This document shows, piece after piece, positions 7,510 to 14,918 of a DNA stretch of 21,277 bases. The stretch comes from Candidatus Neomicrothrix sp. UBA7388 (GTDB taxonomy: Bacteria; Actinomycetota; Acidimicrobiia; Acidimicrobiales; Poriferisodalaceae). A program made the position numbers and the translations under genes. The notes beneath the pieces were generated by a model, which searched no databases, was not told the origin of the DNA, and saw only the letters and a program-made list of their open reading frames with translations. The stretch lies in contig DKNM01000086.1 of NCBI GenBank assembly GCA_002470695.1, forward strand, positions 1-21,277. Direction: 5' to 3'. How positions within the stretch are numbered: the stretch's first letter is position 1; every line of letters starts with the position of its first letter.

Positions 7510-7552
7510 GATCTAGGACAAACCTCTTGCTACCTTCAACGCATAATTCACT

Positions 7553-8500
7553 ATGGATCTAGTCCTCCTACTTCAGCGAATTTTTGATGCGCTATTTAAT
7601 AGCGCTATCTACTCATCTCTCGCCTTAGCGCTTGTTATTATTTTTCGCTCCACCGGGCTCCTTAACTTCGCGCAAGGCGAAATGGCAACTTTTACTGCCT
7701 ACATTGCCTTCGTTTTGCTGGCTGGACCCCAGCCCCGACTTACGGGCGGTGGCCTAGCAGGTTTAATTCCTGGCGTTCCGTTTTCAATTCCCTTGGCAAT
7801 CTTCGGCGCAGTGCTATGTGGGATGGCGGCTGGCGCCATGACCGAGCGAGCGCTGATTAGACCACTGGGCGGAGCGTCAGATGTGGCGCTCGTTAACATC
7901 ACTATCGGTCTTCTTTTAGCTACCAACTCGCTGATGGCTCAATGGTGGGGAACTGGGCCAAGGTTCTTTCCAGCGATCTTTCCCACAGGTGCCGGTCAAC
8001 ATTTCACGATCTTGGGTGCGAGACTTCGATATTCAACTGTTGGTGTTTGGGTAATTTTGCTTTCGGCTTTAATTCTCCTCGTTCTGTTGCTGCGACATAC
8101 GAAAACAGGCCTTGCTTTTCGGGCCGTGTCGATAAGTCCTTCAAACGCAGAACTAGTCGGAGTTCGAGTCGGCCCAACACTCATGTACGGATGGGCCATG
8201 GCATCGGGTTTTGGTGCTCTAGCGGCATGTCTCAGCGCGAATTCAGTTCTTTTGGAACCAAACATGATGCTGAGAGTGCTCGTTTACGCTTTTGCCGCCG
8301 CAACTTTGGGCGGCCTCGATTCCCCGAAAGGGGCGTTGCTCGGAGGGCTTATTATTGGGCTCAGCCAAACTCTGATCCCTGCGTACGTTCCGTTCATCGG
8401 TTTTGAGTTGAGTGTTCTTCCAGCTCTGGTTGCGATGGTAGTCATATTGTTGATTCGGCCCGCAGGACTATTCGGCACCCAGCGAATCGAGCGAATATGA
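7553..8500 (+). CDS. LIV-type ABC importer permease LivH-like (second)
   Basis: 315 residues and very hydrophobic, with the LivH signatures IFRSTGLLNFAQGEMATFTAY near the N-terminus and AAATLGGLDSPKGALLGG late in the protein. Overall it parallels the first LivH (same length, same RPAGLFGT-R-ER ending) but differs at many positions, including an inserted Gly/Pro-rich stretch near residues 57-72 (AGPQPRLTGGGLAGLI). ATG 7553 has no Shine-Dalgarno. A CATAAT box at 7542-7547 ends five bases before the ATG, so a leaderless transcript is possible and would fit the preceding hairpin acting as a terminator. The stop overlaps the next ATG (ATGA). It probably uses the upstream LivF/LivG ATPases, as no second ATPase pair is present. 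Confidence 0.9.
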   Translation: MDLVLLLQRIFDALFNSAIYSSLALALVIIFRSTGLLNFAQGEMATFTAYIAFVLLAGPQPRLTGGGLAGLIPGVPFSIPLAIFGAVLCGMAAGAMTERALIRPLGGASDVALVNITIGLLLATNSLMAQWWGTGPRFFPAIFPTGAGQHFTILGARLRYSTVGVWVILLSALILLVLLLRHTKTGLAFRAVSISPSNAELVGVRVGPTLMYGWAMASGFGALAACLSANSVLLEPNMMLRVLVYAFAAATLGGLDSPKGALLGGLIIGLSQTLIPAYVPFIGFELSVLPALVAMVVILLIRPAGLFGTQRIERI

Positions 8501-9510
8501 GCGCACAGGCTCCACGACGCTTTACACCGGTGAGTGTCGCCGGCCTGATTGTCCTGGCCGGATTGCTCGTCGCTATCCCTTTCTTAACGACAACAACGTC
8601 ACTTCGTCAGGCGACTCAGATTGTTGTCAGCGTGCTAGCAGTCCTGGGTGTGAACATTGCGACGGGTTATGGAGGCATGATCAGCCTAGGTCATGGCGTG
8701 TTTGTTGGGGTGGGAGCGTTTGCTACCGGTTATTACGTAGGAGATCTACAGCTGCCTTGGCTTCTGGCCATTGCCTTAGGAGCTATAACCGCTGGCCTAG
8801 CTGGAGCTTTGGTGGGTGTACCAGCGCTCCGTATTAGGGGAATTCACCTAGCTTTAGTGACTCTAGGACTGGCGATCGTTTTCAGGCCTTTAAGTAAACG
8901 CTTCCCTTCGATCACAGGCGGTGTGAGCGGCCGGTCCATTGATGCCCGATTTGATGCGCCTGGTTGGTGGCCCTCAGACGGGCGGATGGCCTCATCTGTC
9001 TACCGATACGTGTTTTGTGTTCTGATCGTTGTGCTCGTGTTGTGGGCTACTTGGAATTTGGTGAATAGTCGCTTTGGCCGATCCATGAGAGCCCTCAGAG
9101 ATAATCACATGGCTGCGGCTATATACGGGATCGACTTAGTTGCGGCTCGCGTGACGACGTTCGCCATTAGTGCAGGAATAGCAGGTCTTTGTGGAGCATT
9201 GCAGGTGTTGCTCGTACCGTTTGTCTCTCAAGACAAATATCCCGCTCAGGAGTCGCTTGTTATCTATGCGTCAGCTGTTATCGGCGGCTTGGGAACGATA
9301 TGGGGTTCGGTGTTAGGAGTCTTGGCGCGAACTGTTTTAGGTAAGGCAGGCTCGGCGCTAGCTGGCTATGACGGATTGGGGCCACTCGGAGAATTCTTTG
9401 ACCTTCTCGATGAATCTGCATTTGTCTTTGGGGTGGGTTTGATCATATTGACATTTTTGTTTCCCCGAGGTCTGGCGGGACTGGGAAGAAAAAATCAAGT
9501 ACCCAAGTGA
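8497..9510 (+). CDS. LIV-type ABC importer permease LivM-like (second)
   Basis: 337 residues, the usual LivM length, with about nine hydrophobic segments. NIATGYGGMISLGHGVFVGV (near 53-72) and VPALRIRGIHLALVTLGLA are LivM signatures, as are GRSMRALRDNHMAAAIYGID and IGGLGTIWGSVLG. It ends at FLFPRGLAGLGRK, without the long tail seen in the first LivM. ATG 8497 overlaps the livH stop by four bases (ATGA), so the pair is translationally coupled. It forms a second membrane channel with the second LivH. No substrate-binding protein gene follows; the next element is a tRNA. Confidence 0.9.
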   Translation: MSAQAPRRFTPVSVAGLIVLAGLLVAIPFLTTTTSLRQATQIVVSVLAVLGVNIATGYGGMISLGHGVFVGVGAFATGYYVGDLQLPWLLAIALGAITAGLAGALVGVPALRIRGIHLALVTLGLAIVFRPLSKRFPSITGGVSGRSIDARFDAPGWWPSDGRMASSVYRYVFCVLIVVLVLWATWNLVNSRFGRSMRALRDNHMAAAIYGIDLVAARVTTFAISAGIAGLCGALQVLLVPFVSQDKYPAQESLVIYASAVIGGLGTIWGSVLGVLARTVLGKAGSALAGYDGLGPLGEFFDLLDESAFVFGVGLIILTFLFPRGLAGLGRKNQVPK

Positions 9511-9547
9511 AGCTCTGATCTTTGGTGGCGACGCAAGGCCCGCTCGC

Positions 9548-9581
9548 TATGATGACTCTTCGCTCGGGGATCTAGGCCCCG
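9548..9581 (+). promoter_or_regulatory. Candidate -10 box and leader hairpin of tRNA-Glu
   Basis: TATGAT (9548-9553) is a good -10 match upstream of the tRNA, but no -35 sits at normal spacing. CGGGG (9565-9569) and CCCCG (9577-9581) form a five-pair stem five bases before the tRNA 5' end. The stem could be a processing signal or a weak terminator for the upstream permease gene. Confidence 0.3.
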
Positions 9582-9585
9582 GTCT

Positions 9586-9658
9586 GCCCCCATCGTCTAG
9601 CGGCCTAGGACACCACCCTCTCAAGGTGGCGGCACGGGTTCAAATCCCGTTGGGGGTG
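9586..9658 (+). tRNA. tRNA-Glu (anticodon CTC)
   Basis: The acceptor GCCCCCA (9586-9592) pairs with TGGGGGT (9651-9657), giving a G-T wobble as the first pair. The anticodon stem CCACC/GGTGG holds the loop CTCTCAA with CTC at 9620-9622. The T arm is ACGGG-TTCAAAT-CCCGT. The discriminator base is G9658, as usual for tRNA-Glu, and CCA is not encoded. The D arm (TCGTCTAGCGGCCTAGGACA) is characteristic of bacterial tRNA-Glu. Confidence 0.95.
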
Positions 9659-9672
9659 CTACATTCCGATGA

Positions 9673-9721
9673 CAATGCATTGCTATGCCACCTGTATGCG
9701 GTGAACCCTCACATTGTGAGG
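9673..9721. promoter_or_regulatory. Two inverted repeats upstream of the acyl-CoA synthetase
   Basis: CAATGCATTG (9673-9682) is a perfect ten-base palindrome. CCTCAC-ATT-GTGAGG (9707-9721) is a perfect six-base inverted repeat with a three-base spacer, 47 bases before the ATG at 9769. The second could be a dimeric repressor operator (TetR or GntR type) or a small tRNA-distal terminator. Neither can be assigned to a known regulator from sequence alone. Confidence 0.35.
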
Positions 9722-9768
9722 TATTGCGCTAGGGTCAAAGCCAGACTCACTAGGAAAGTGCCCTGAAG

Positions 9769-11265
9769 ATGACTGCATGGCTTAAACACCTTCCTCAAAC
9801 AATTGCGGAGTCCGAAGTGGATCTGCTGGCCGGAGATACTCTTCCTTCAGTATGGGTCGATCGTTGGATGCGCGATCCTCAACGCGAGGTTATTCACGAC
9901 CCTAAACAGGGCTGGATAAATGGCGGCACACTACTCGCGCGGTCACAAATTGCAGCGCGTAAATTAGCTCGCGCCGGGGTGGCAGCAGGAGACCGAGTCC
10001 TAATAAGCGCTTCGAGTTCCGTCGACTTAGTTGTTGCTCACACGGCTGCGCTCCGACTTGGCGCGATTGTGATGCCGACCAATGGCGCATATCGCGCCGA
10101 CGAAGTAGCTCACGTAGTTTCAGATGCTCGACCTAGGGTTGCGATCATTGAAGATGCTGAATGGGGAGAATGGATTCGCGCCGTAGATAAGAACATTGTC
10201 CTTACTCCACCTTCAATCTCGCTGGATGAGGGGCCCGATATTTCCTTGGACGCGGTGAAGGCTTCTCACCCCGCTTTGATCGGCTATACGTCAGGCACCA
10301 CCGGCCGACCAAAGGGCGCGGTGCTGTCCCATGGCAACCTTTTGTCGTCGATACGAGGTTTAGAGATAGCTTGGCGTTGGACATCGCATGACACATTGAT
10401 CTTGGCTTTACCTCTTTTCCATATGCACGGACTAGGAGTTGGCCTGCATGGTTCACTTGCCGTTGGTGCCAAGGCGGTTTTGTTACCGCAGTTCAAAGTA
10501 GACCAGGTCCTCAACGCAATCAGTGAGTTTAAAGCGACTTTGTTTTTTGGGGTCCCAACGATGTACTCGCGGATAATAGATTCCGGTCGGGCGAACGAAC
10601 TAGATGTACTTAGGCTTTGTGTATCCGGGTCGGCCCCTCTGTCATCCAGTCTCCACGAATCGATACAACGGGAAAGTGGGCAAGTGGTTTTGGAACGATA
10701 CGGCATGACGGAAACGGCGATGTTGGTATCTAACCTCTACGAAGGAGCCAGGAAAGCTGGTTCGGTGGGGATCCCCTTACCTGGTGTGGAAATACGTCTC
10801 GAAGGCGACGCATCCGAAATAGAGGTCCGAGGTCCGAATGTGTTCGAAGGTTATTGGGAACGCCCCGATGCCAACGCTGAGGCCTTTAGAGATGGCTGGT
10901 TTAGAACAGGTGATCTAGGACGTCTCGACGAAGATGGCTACCTTGCAATCACTGGTCGAGCGAAAGAGCTAATCATTTCTGGGGGCTTTAATATCTATCC
11001 GAGGGAAATTGAAGACGTTCTGTGCGAGCATGACGCCATTACTGAGTGTGCCGTCGTGGGTGTCGCCGATGATGAATGGGGCGAGGCAGTCGCAGCTTTT
11101 GTGGTCGCAGATAGAGACATTGGGTATGAAGAAGCTAGAGATTTTGTCGGCCGACGCCTAGCGCATTACAAGCGGCCGACGCACGTGCGAAGAGTTGCCA
11201 GTCTGCCCAAAAACGCCTTAGGAAAAGTGCAAAAGCACCGATTGGTGCTCGATCGAGATAACTAG
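9769..11265 (+). CDS. Acyl-CoA synthetase, malonyl-CoA synthetase (MatB)-like
   Basis: 498 residues of the adenylate-forming (ANL) superfamily. It activates a carboxylic acid as acyl-AMP and transfers it to CoA. YTSGTTGRPKG at 173-183 is the ATP P-loop, YGMTETA at 311-317 is motif A5, GWFRTGDL at 376-383 carries the hinge-side aspartate, GRAKELIISGGFNIYPREIE is the A8 region, and Lys486 in LGKVQK is the catalytic lysine. WRWTSHDTLILALPLFHMHG and GVPTMYSRI closely resemble malonyl-CoA synthetases such as Streptomyces MatB, so a malonate or short dicarboxylate substrate is the best guess. A medium-chain acyl-CoA ligase remains possible. No strong Shine-Dalgarno (GAAG abuts the ATG). It is convergent with glpD, sharing a CTAG stop overlap. 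Confidence 0.88.
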   Translation: MTAWLKHLPQTIAESEVDLLAGDTLPSVWVDRWMRDPQREVIHDPKQGWINGGTLLARSQIAARKLARAGVAAGDRVLISASSSVDLVVAHTAALRLGAIVMPTNGAYRADEVAHVVSDARPRVAIIEDAEWGEWIRAVDKNIVLTPPSISLDEGPDISLDAVKASHPALIGYTSGTTGRPKGAVLSHGNLLSSIRGLEIAWRWTSHDTLILALPLFHMHGLGVGLHGSLAVGAKAVLLPQFKVDQVLNAISEFKATLFFGVPTMYSRIIDSGRANELDVLRLCVSGSAPLSSSLHESIQRESGQVVLERYGMTETAMLVSNLYEGARKAGSVGIPLPGVEIRLEGDASEIEVRGPNVFEGYWERPDANAEAFRDGWFRTGDLGRLDEDGYLAITGRAKELIISGGFNIYPREIEDVLCEHDAITECAVVGVADDEWGEAVAAFVVADRDIGYEEARDFVGRRLAHYKRPTHVRRVASLPKNALGKVQKHRLVLDRDN

Positions 11266-12998
11266 TGAAAACTTCCCCGAATTTCGCCGGCGGTCAGTAG
11301 CGAAGCTTCAGCTGACTCATCATCGCTCTGGTTGTGGCTAGCAAGTTCTGATTCAACCCGGGTTACGTAGTGATGTATTTCTCTCTGAATGCGAGATTCG
11401 TCCCATCCAAGTTCGCTGGCCATTAGATCGGCAACAAGGGGAGCGGAATTGGCCCCTCTGTCCTTTGTCGCTATCGATAGACGAGTCCGTCTAATCAAGA
11501 TGTCCTCGATATGTAGAGCTCCTTCATAGCGCACTGCGTGAACGATCTCGGCTTGTATGTAAGGAAGGGCAGGGTCTATTCGGTCTAAAAGTGTTGGTCG
11601 ATTTTCTATAAGTTCTAAAATTTCACGTACGCGTGTTCCGTGTCGTGAAAAGAGATGCCTTGTGACGTCCAGGCTAACTGTCGCCGCAGTTGCAAGTGCC
11701 TGCAGCTGCTCGGTCATGGTGTCAAAGCCATTGGCCCCTATGAGAGGGAGATTTTCGGTTTTGGAGTGCGGAAGTTTTCGGTCTTGGTCCACTCCGACTG
11801 CGTCAATCGTTTCTGCAGCCATGACTCTGTAGGTTGTGTACTTTCCTCCTGAAATCGACACCAAGCCAGGGGCAGGATGGGTAACTGCGTGTTCACGGCT
11901 CAGTTGACTTGTTGTATCTGATTCGCCGGTTAGTAGGGGGCGCAGCCCTGCATAAACACCGATGACGTCCTCTTCGGATAATGGGGATGCAATGACGGAG
12001 TTAATAGTTTGCAGAAGGTATCGGATGTCACATTTGGTGGCGGCGGGATGAGCTTTATTTAATTGCCACTCTGAGTCAGTTGTGCCAATCACCCAGTGGT
12101 CCCCGTTCGGAATCACGAAAAGAACGCTTGTTGAGGTCCGGAGAATCATGCCGGATTTAAGATTTAACCGATCAGCTGCTACGACAAGGTGGATCCCCTT
12201 TGATGCGGTAACTCTGGATTGCCGCATTCCCGCGTGAGCCTCAATTTCGCTGGTCCAGACACCGGTAGCATTTACAACCGTTTTGCACCCCACTTCGAAT
12301 TCTTGGCCGGATTCGAGGCATTTTATGAGTGCGCCTGCGACTCGATCATTGGTTTTTGTCAACCCGGTTACCCTTGCGGAGCTGATAATTGATGCACCTA
12401 GACCAGCGGCGGTGCGCGCTGCGCAAATGGTGTAACGGGCATCATCGACCGTTGCGTCTGAGTACATTATCGCGCCTTTGTTGAGGCGCGAATTAAGGGC
12501 GGGTGCCTTAGCAGCAACACGTTTTTTGCTTAAGTGCCGATGCCGAGGCAAAGGACTCCCTTTCCTGCGCGCCAAAAGGTCGTAAAGCCCTATCCCTAAG
12601 CCGGCATACATTCTTTCTGACAGACCTTTGAGCGGATATAAAAAATCGACCCTGTGAACAAGATGAGGAGCAATGTTTGTTAAGAGCAAATTTCTTTCGG
12701 AGAGTGCTTCCTTCACCAGAGCGAATTGGAACTGCTCCAGATATCGAAGTCCTCCGTGAATTAGCTTGCTTGAGCGACTAGATGTGCCCGATGCGATGTC
12801 CCCCTGTTCGACAAGGGCGACGCTCATTCCTCGTGATGCCGCATCGAGTGCACAGCCAACGCCGGTAATTCCACCGCCTACTACAAGTACGTCGAAGTTT
12901 GTTTTGCGCAGCTTTTCAATAGCGTCATTCCGATACTGGGGGCTCAGGCCGTCCCCTTCATTGGGTATCTGCACTCGACTGTTTGCCGCGTTATTCAC
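11262..12998 (-). CDS. glpD: FAD-dependent glycerol-3-phosphate dehydrogenase
   Basis: 578 residues. FDVLVVGGGITGVGCALDAA (35-54) is the Rossmann FAD-binding motif, and GDIASGTSSRSSKLIHGGLR followed by YLE (66-88) is the diagnostic GlpD block. The C-terminal third fits the DAO_C domain of the family. The enzyme oxidises sn-glycerol-3-phosphate to dihydroxyacetone phosphate at the inner face of the membrane and passes electrons to quinone, linking glycerol and lipid turnover to respiration. Length is normal for GlpD. The start is GTG at 12998, about 65 bases from the divergent regulator gene. The C-terminal ~25 residues (after VTRVESELA) are acidic and Ser-rich and look non-conserved. No glpK or glpF is in the window. 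Confidence 0.95.
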   Translation of the reverse strand: MNNAANSRVQIPNEGDGLSPQYRNDAIEKLRKTNFDVLVVGGGITGVGCALDAASRGMSVALVEQGDIASGTSSRSSKLIHGGLRYLEQFQFALVKEALSERNLLLTNIAPHLVHRVDFLYPLKGLSERMYAGLGIGLYDLLARRKGSPLPRHRHLSKKRVAAKAPALNSRLNKGAIMYSDATVDDARYTICAARTAAGLGASIISSARVTGLTKTNDRVAGALIKCLESGQEFEVGCKTVVNATGVWTSEIEAHAGMRQSRVTASKGIHLVVAADRLNLKSGMILRTSTSVLFVIPNGDHWVIGTTDSEWQLNKAHPAATKCDIRYLLQTINSVIASPLSEEDVIGVYAGLRPLLTGESDTTSQLSREHAVTHPAPGLVSISGGKYTTYRVMAAETIDAVGVDQDRKLPHSKTENLPLIGANGFDTMTEQLQALATAATVSLDVTRHLFSRHGTRVREILELIENRPTLLDRIDPALPYIQAEIVHAVRYEGALHIEDILIRRTRLSIATKDRGANSAPLVADLMASELGWDESRIQREIHHYVTRVESELASHNQSDDESAEASLLTAGEIRGSFH

Positions 12999-13063
12999 TC
13001 TTGCAGGTTAGGCCTTTGAGAGATCGAACAATATGCCTCCCGGGGAATCTAGAGTCTTGGCCA

Positions 13064-13981
13064 GTGGATAAGAATGAACGAATATGGAAGCTACTTATGT
13101 TTTTGCGGGCGTCTCCGGTTCCACTCAGTTGGTCGGAGATTGTCAGAGAAACACATCTATACGCAGATGATGGTCCGAGTTCTAAAAAAACGTTTGAACG
13201 AGACAAAAAGGATCTGCGTAACAGTGGAGTTGAGATTCATACTGAAATTATCGGAGGAAGTGACGAAGCGGCGGGGGGAACACGCTATGCGATTCGTGAC
13301 TCCGACGTTTTTCTTGATCTAGACCTCACGACGGAAGAAAGCGTCGCTCTCGAGATGGCTGCTTCCATGGTGCAGTTCGATGCTGCATGGGAAATTGATG
13401 CTTTAGCCAAGCTGGGCTCAGGCGTGTTGCCGACACCTCCGCCCCTTCGTGCCCAACTCAGCGCTCCCGATGAATTAGTAGCCCTGTATGACGCTCTTGA
13501 TCGGAAATGTGTAGCGACCTTTAGCTACGGCGGAAAACTGCGTCACGTTGATCCAGTTCTCGTGTTCTGGCGCTCGGGGAGCTGGTACCTCCACGCATAC
13601 GAAAATGATGTCGCGAAGAATTTTAAGATTGAACGACTTGAGAGTGCAGTTGCGATCGGACGAGAAAATTCTGCTACTCCATATCCGGTGCCGGAGCCTG
13701 CCGAAGCGATGGCGGAAGACCCTTTGTTGCATGGTCCAGACGATGCCTTCGTTGCTCAAGTTTTAATTGACCCACCGTTCGCAAGGCGAGTTGAGCGCGA
13801 CAGGGGGGGTGTGCTTCGTCGAAACGAGGACGGATCAGTAGTGATTGCGATAGAAGTGCGAAGTCTTGGAGCATTTCGCTCCTGGCTATTCGGCATGGGT
13901 GATCATGCCGTGGTGCTTGACCCCCCTGCTTTAGTGGATGAAATCACGAGCTGGCTGAGCGCGATTCTGGGTGCCGAGTGA
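13064..13981 (+). CDS. pafB: WYL-domain transcriptional regulator, PafB-like
   Basis: 305 residues from GTG 13064. The start follows the family: DKNERIWKLLMFLRASPVPL is a standard N-terminal HTH opening, whereas the open frame back to TTG 12983 would overlap the glpD start. KKTFERDKKDLRNSGVEI (about 46-63) is the HTH end typical of PafB. The central WYL domain contains FSYGGKLRHVDPVLVFWRSG and then SWYLHAY. A C-terminal WCX extension with FARRVERDRGG follows. PafB and PafC form a dimer (or fused protein) that activates DNA-damage response genes in mycobacteria through the WYL domain. Whether that holds here is inferred from the tandem arrangement. The stop overlaps the next GTG (GTGA). Confidence 0.82.
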   Translation: MDKNERIWKLLMFLRASPVPLSWSEIVRETHLYADDGPSSKKTFERDKKDLRNSGVEIHTEIIGGSDEAAGGTRYAIRDSDVFLDLDLTTEESVALEMAASMVQFDAAWEIDALAKLGSGVLPTPPPLRAQLSAPDELVALYDALDRKCVATFSYGGKLRHVDPVLVFWRSGSWYLHAYENDVAKNFKIERLESAVAIGRENSATPYPVPEPAEAMAEDPLLHGPDDAFVAQVLIDPPFARRVERDRGGVLRRNEDGSVVIAIEVRSLGAFRSWLFGMGDHAVVLDPPALVDEITSWLSAILGAE

Positions 13982-14898
13982 GAAAACGGCGAACTAACGA
14001 AGAACGTTTAGCCTTGCAGCTCTCGATGATGCTGTGGGCATTCGAACATCAACCGGCAACCATGTCTGAGGTTGCCGACCAGTTCGGACTGGATATCGAT
14101 GACGCTTATAGCGAGTTGTATCCGCTTCAGGGTGTTGAAGTGTTGGTTAATGATGAGTTTCACAATCTAGGTCTTGTGGTCGATGAAGATGGCGAAATCT
14201 TTTTTGACATCAACCCCTTGTTTGGCCGTCCGCGAAAGTTGGAGCGGAGTGAGGCGTTGGGATTGCTTGCTGTAGCAAAGGCGGCCCTTACTTTGCCGGG
14301 AACAGATGCAGCTGCGTTGCGGACTGGCGTGAATAAGCTTGAACAAGCTCTTGGAATCGATTCTGCAATGGCAGTTGAGCTTCCGGAGCCTGAGCATTTG
14401 TTGGTGCTGCAACAAGCGACTGCTAACAAAGAGATTATTCGCATCGACTATTACGCTCAGTGGACCGATGCGCTGTCCAGTCGCGTTGTCGAGCCATTTG
14501 AGACCGTTAATGTTTCGGGCGACTGGTACTTACGTGGTCACTGTCGACTGCGGGATGCGCACCGAACGTTTCGCGTCGACAGAATTGAAGGCGTAGAGCT
14601 AACCGGTGAAGCTCATTCCAGATCTGATCCGGGGTACGAAGCGTTCACGGGCGGAGATGCGGCCCCGGTCGTAAAGCTGAATGTACCGATCGGATTTCGT
14701 TGGATGATTGAGTCGTTACCCGCAGACTTTGTTGACGAAGGGGGCCGAATATCCGTCGAAATGCCGACTTCAAGTACTGTCTTCTTAGAGCGTCTGCTGC
14801 TTAGTCTTGGGGCTGATACTCATGTGGATCCAGATGAGTTTGAGCAGATTCGATCTGAGGCTGCTCGGCGATTACTCGAGCGCTACAACAAAAATTGA
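13978..14898 (+). CDS. pafC: WYL-domain transcriptional regulator, PafC-like
   Basis: 306 residues, starting at GTG 13978 inside the stop of the PafB-like gene (GTGA), so the two are made together. The N-terminal HTH region has LSMMLWAFEHQPATMSEVAD and FGLDIDDAYSEL. The WYL domain carries IRIDYYAQWTDALSSRVVEP and GDWYLRGHCRLRDAHRTFRV, very characteristic of PafC. The C-terminal WCX part is similar to that of its neighbour. In known actinobacteria pafBC usually lies by pafA and tatA/tatC; neither is present here. It probably acts as a heterodimer with the upstream protein, binding DNA in response to damage-linked single-stranded DNA in the model proposed for mycobacteria. Confidence 0.82.
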   Translation: MRKRRTNEERLALQLSMMLWAFEHQPATMSEVADQFGLDIDDAYSELYPLQGVEVLVNDEFHNLGLVVDEDGEIFFDINPLFGRPRKLERSEALGLLAVAKAALTLPGTDAAALRTGVNKLEQALGIDSAMAVELPEPEHLLVLQQATANKEIIRIDYYAQWTDALSSRVVEPFETVNVSGDWYLRGHCRLRDAHRTFRVDRIEGVELTGEAHSRSDPGYEAFTGGDAAPVVKLNVPIGFRWMIESLPADFVDEGGRISVEMPTSSTVFLERLLLSLGADTHVDPDEFEQIRSEAARRLLERYNKN

Positions 14899-14918
14899 AT
14901 GACGGCTAATGTCAATGT

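Noticed and set aside
3259..9658. LIV cluster as an integrative island between two tRNA genes
   Set aside because: No integrase and no repeat of either tRNA 3' end were found at the other boundary, and base composition is like the neighbours.
10284..10706. 140-codon minus-strand open frame inside the MatB-like gene
   Set aside because: It is antisense to the P-loop and A5 region of a clear ANL enzyme; a shadow frame.
12983..13063. Upstream TTG start for the PafB-like gene
   Set aside because: It would overlap the glpD start, and the extra residues precede the normal N-terminus of WYL regulators. GTG 13064 fits the family opening.
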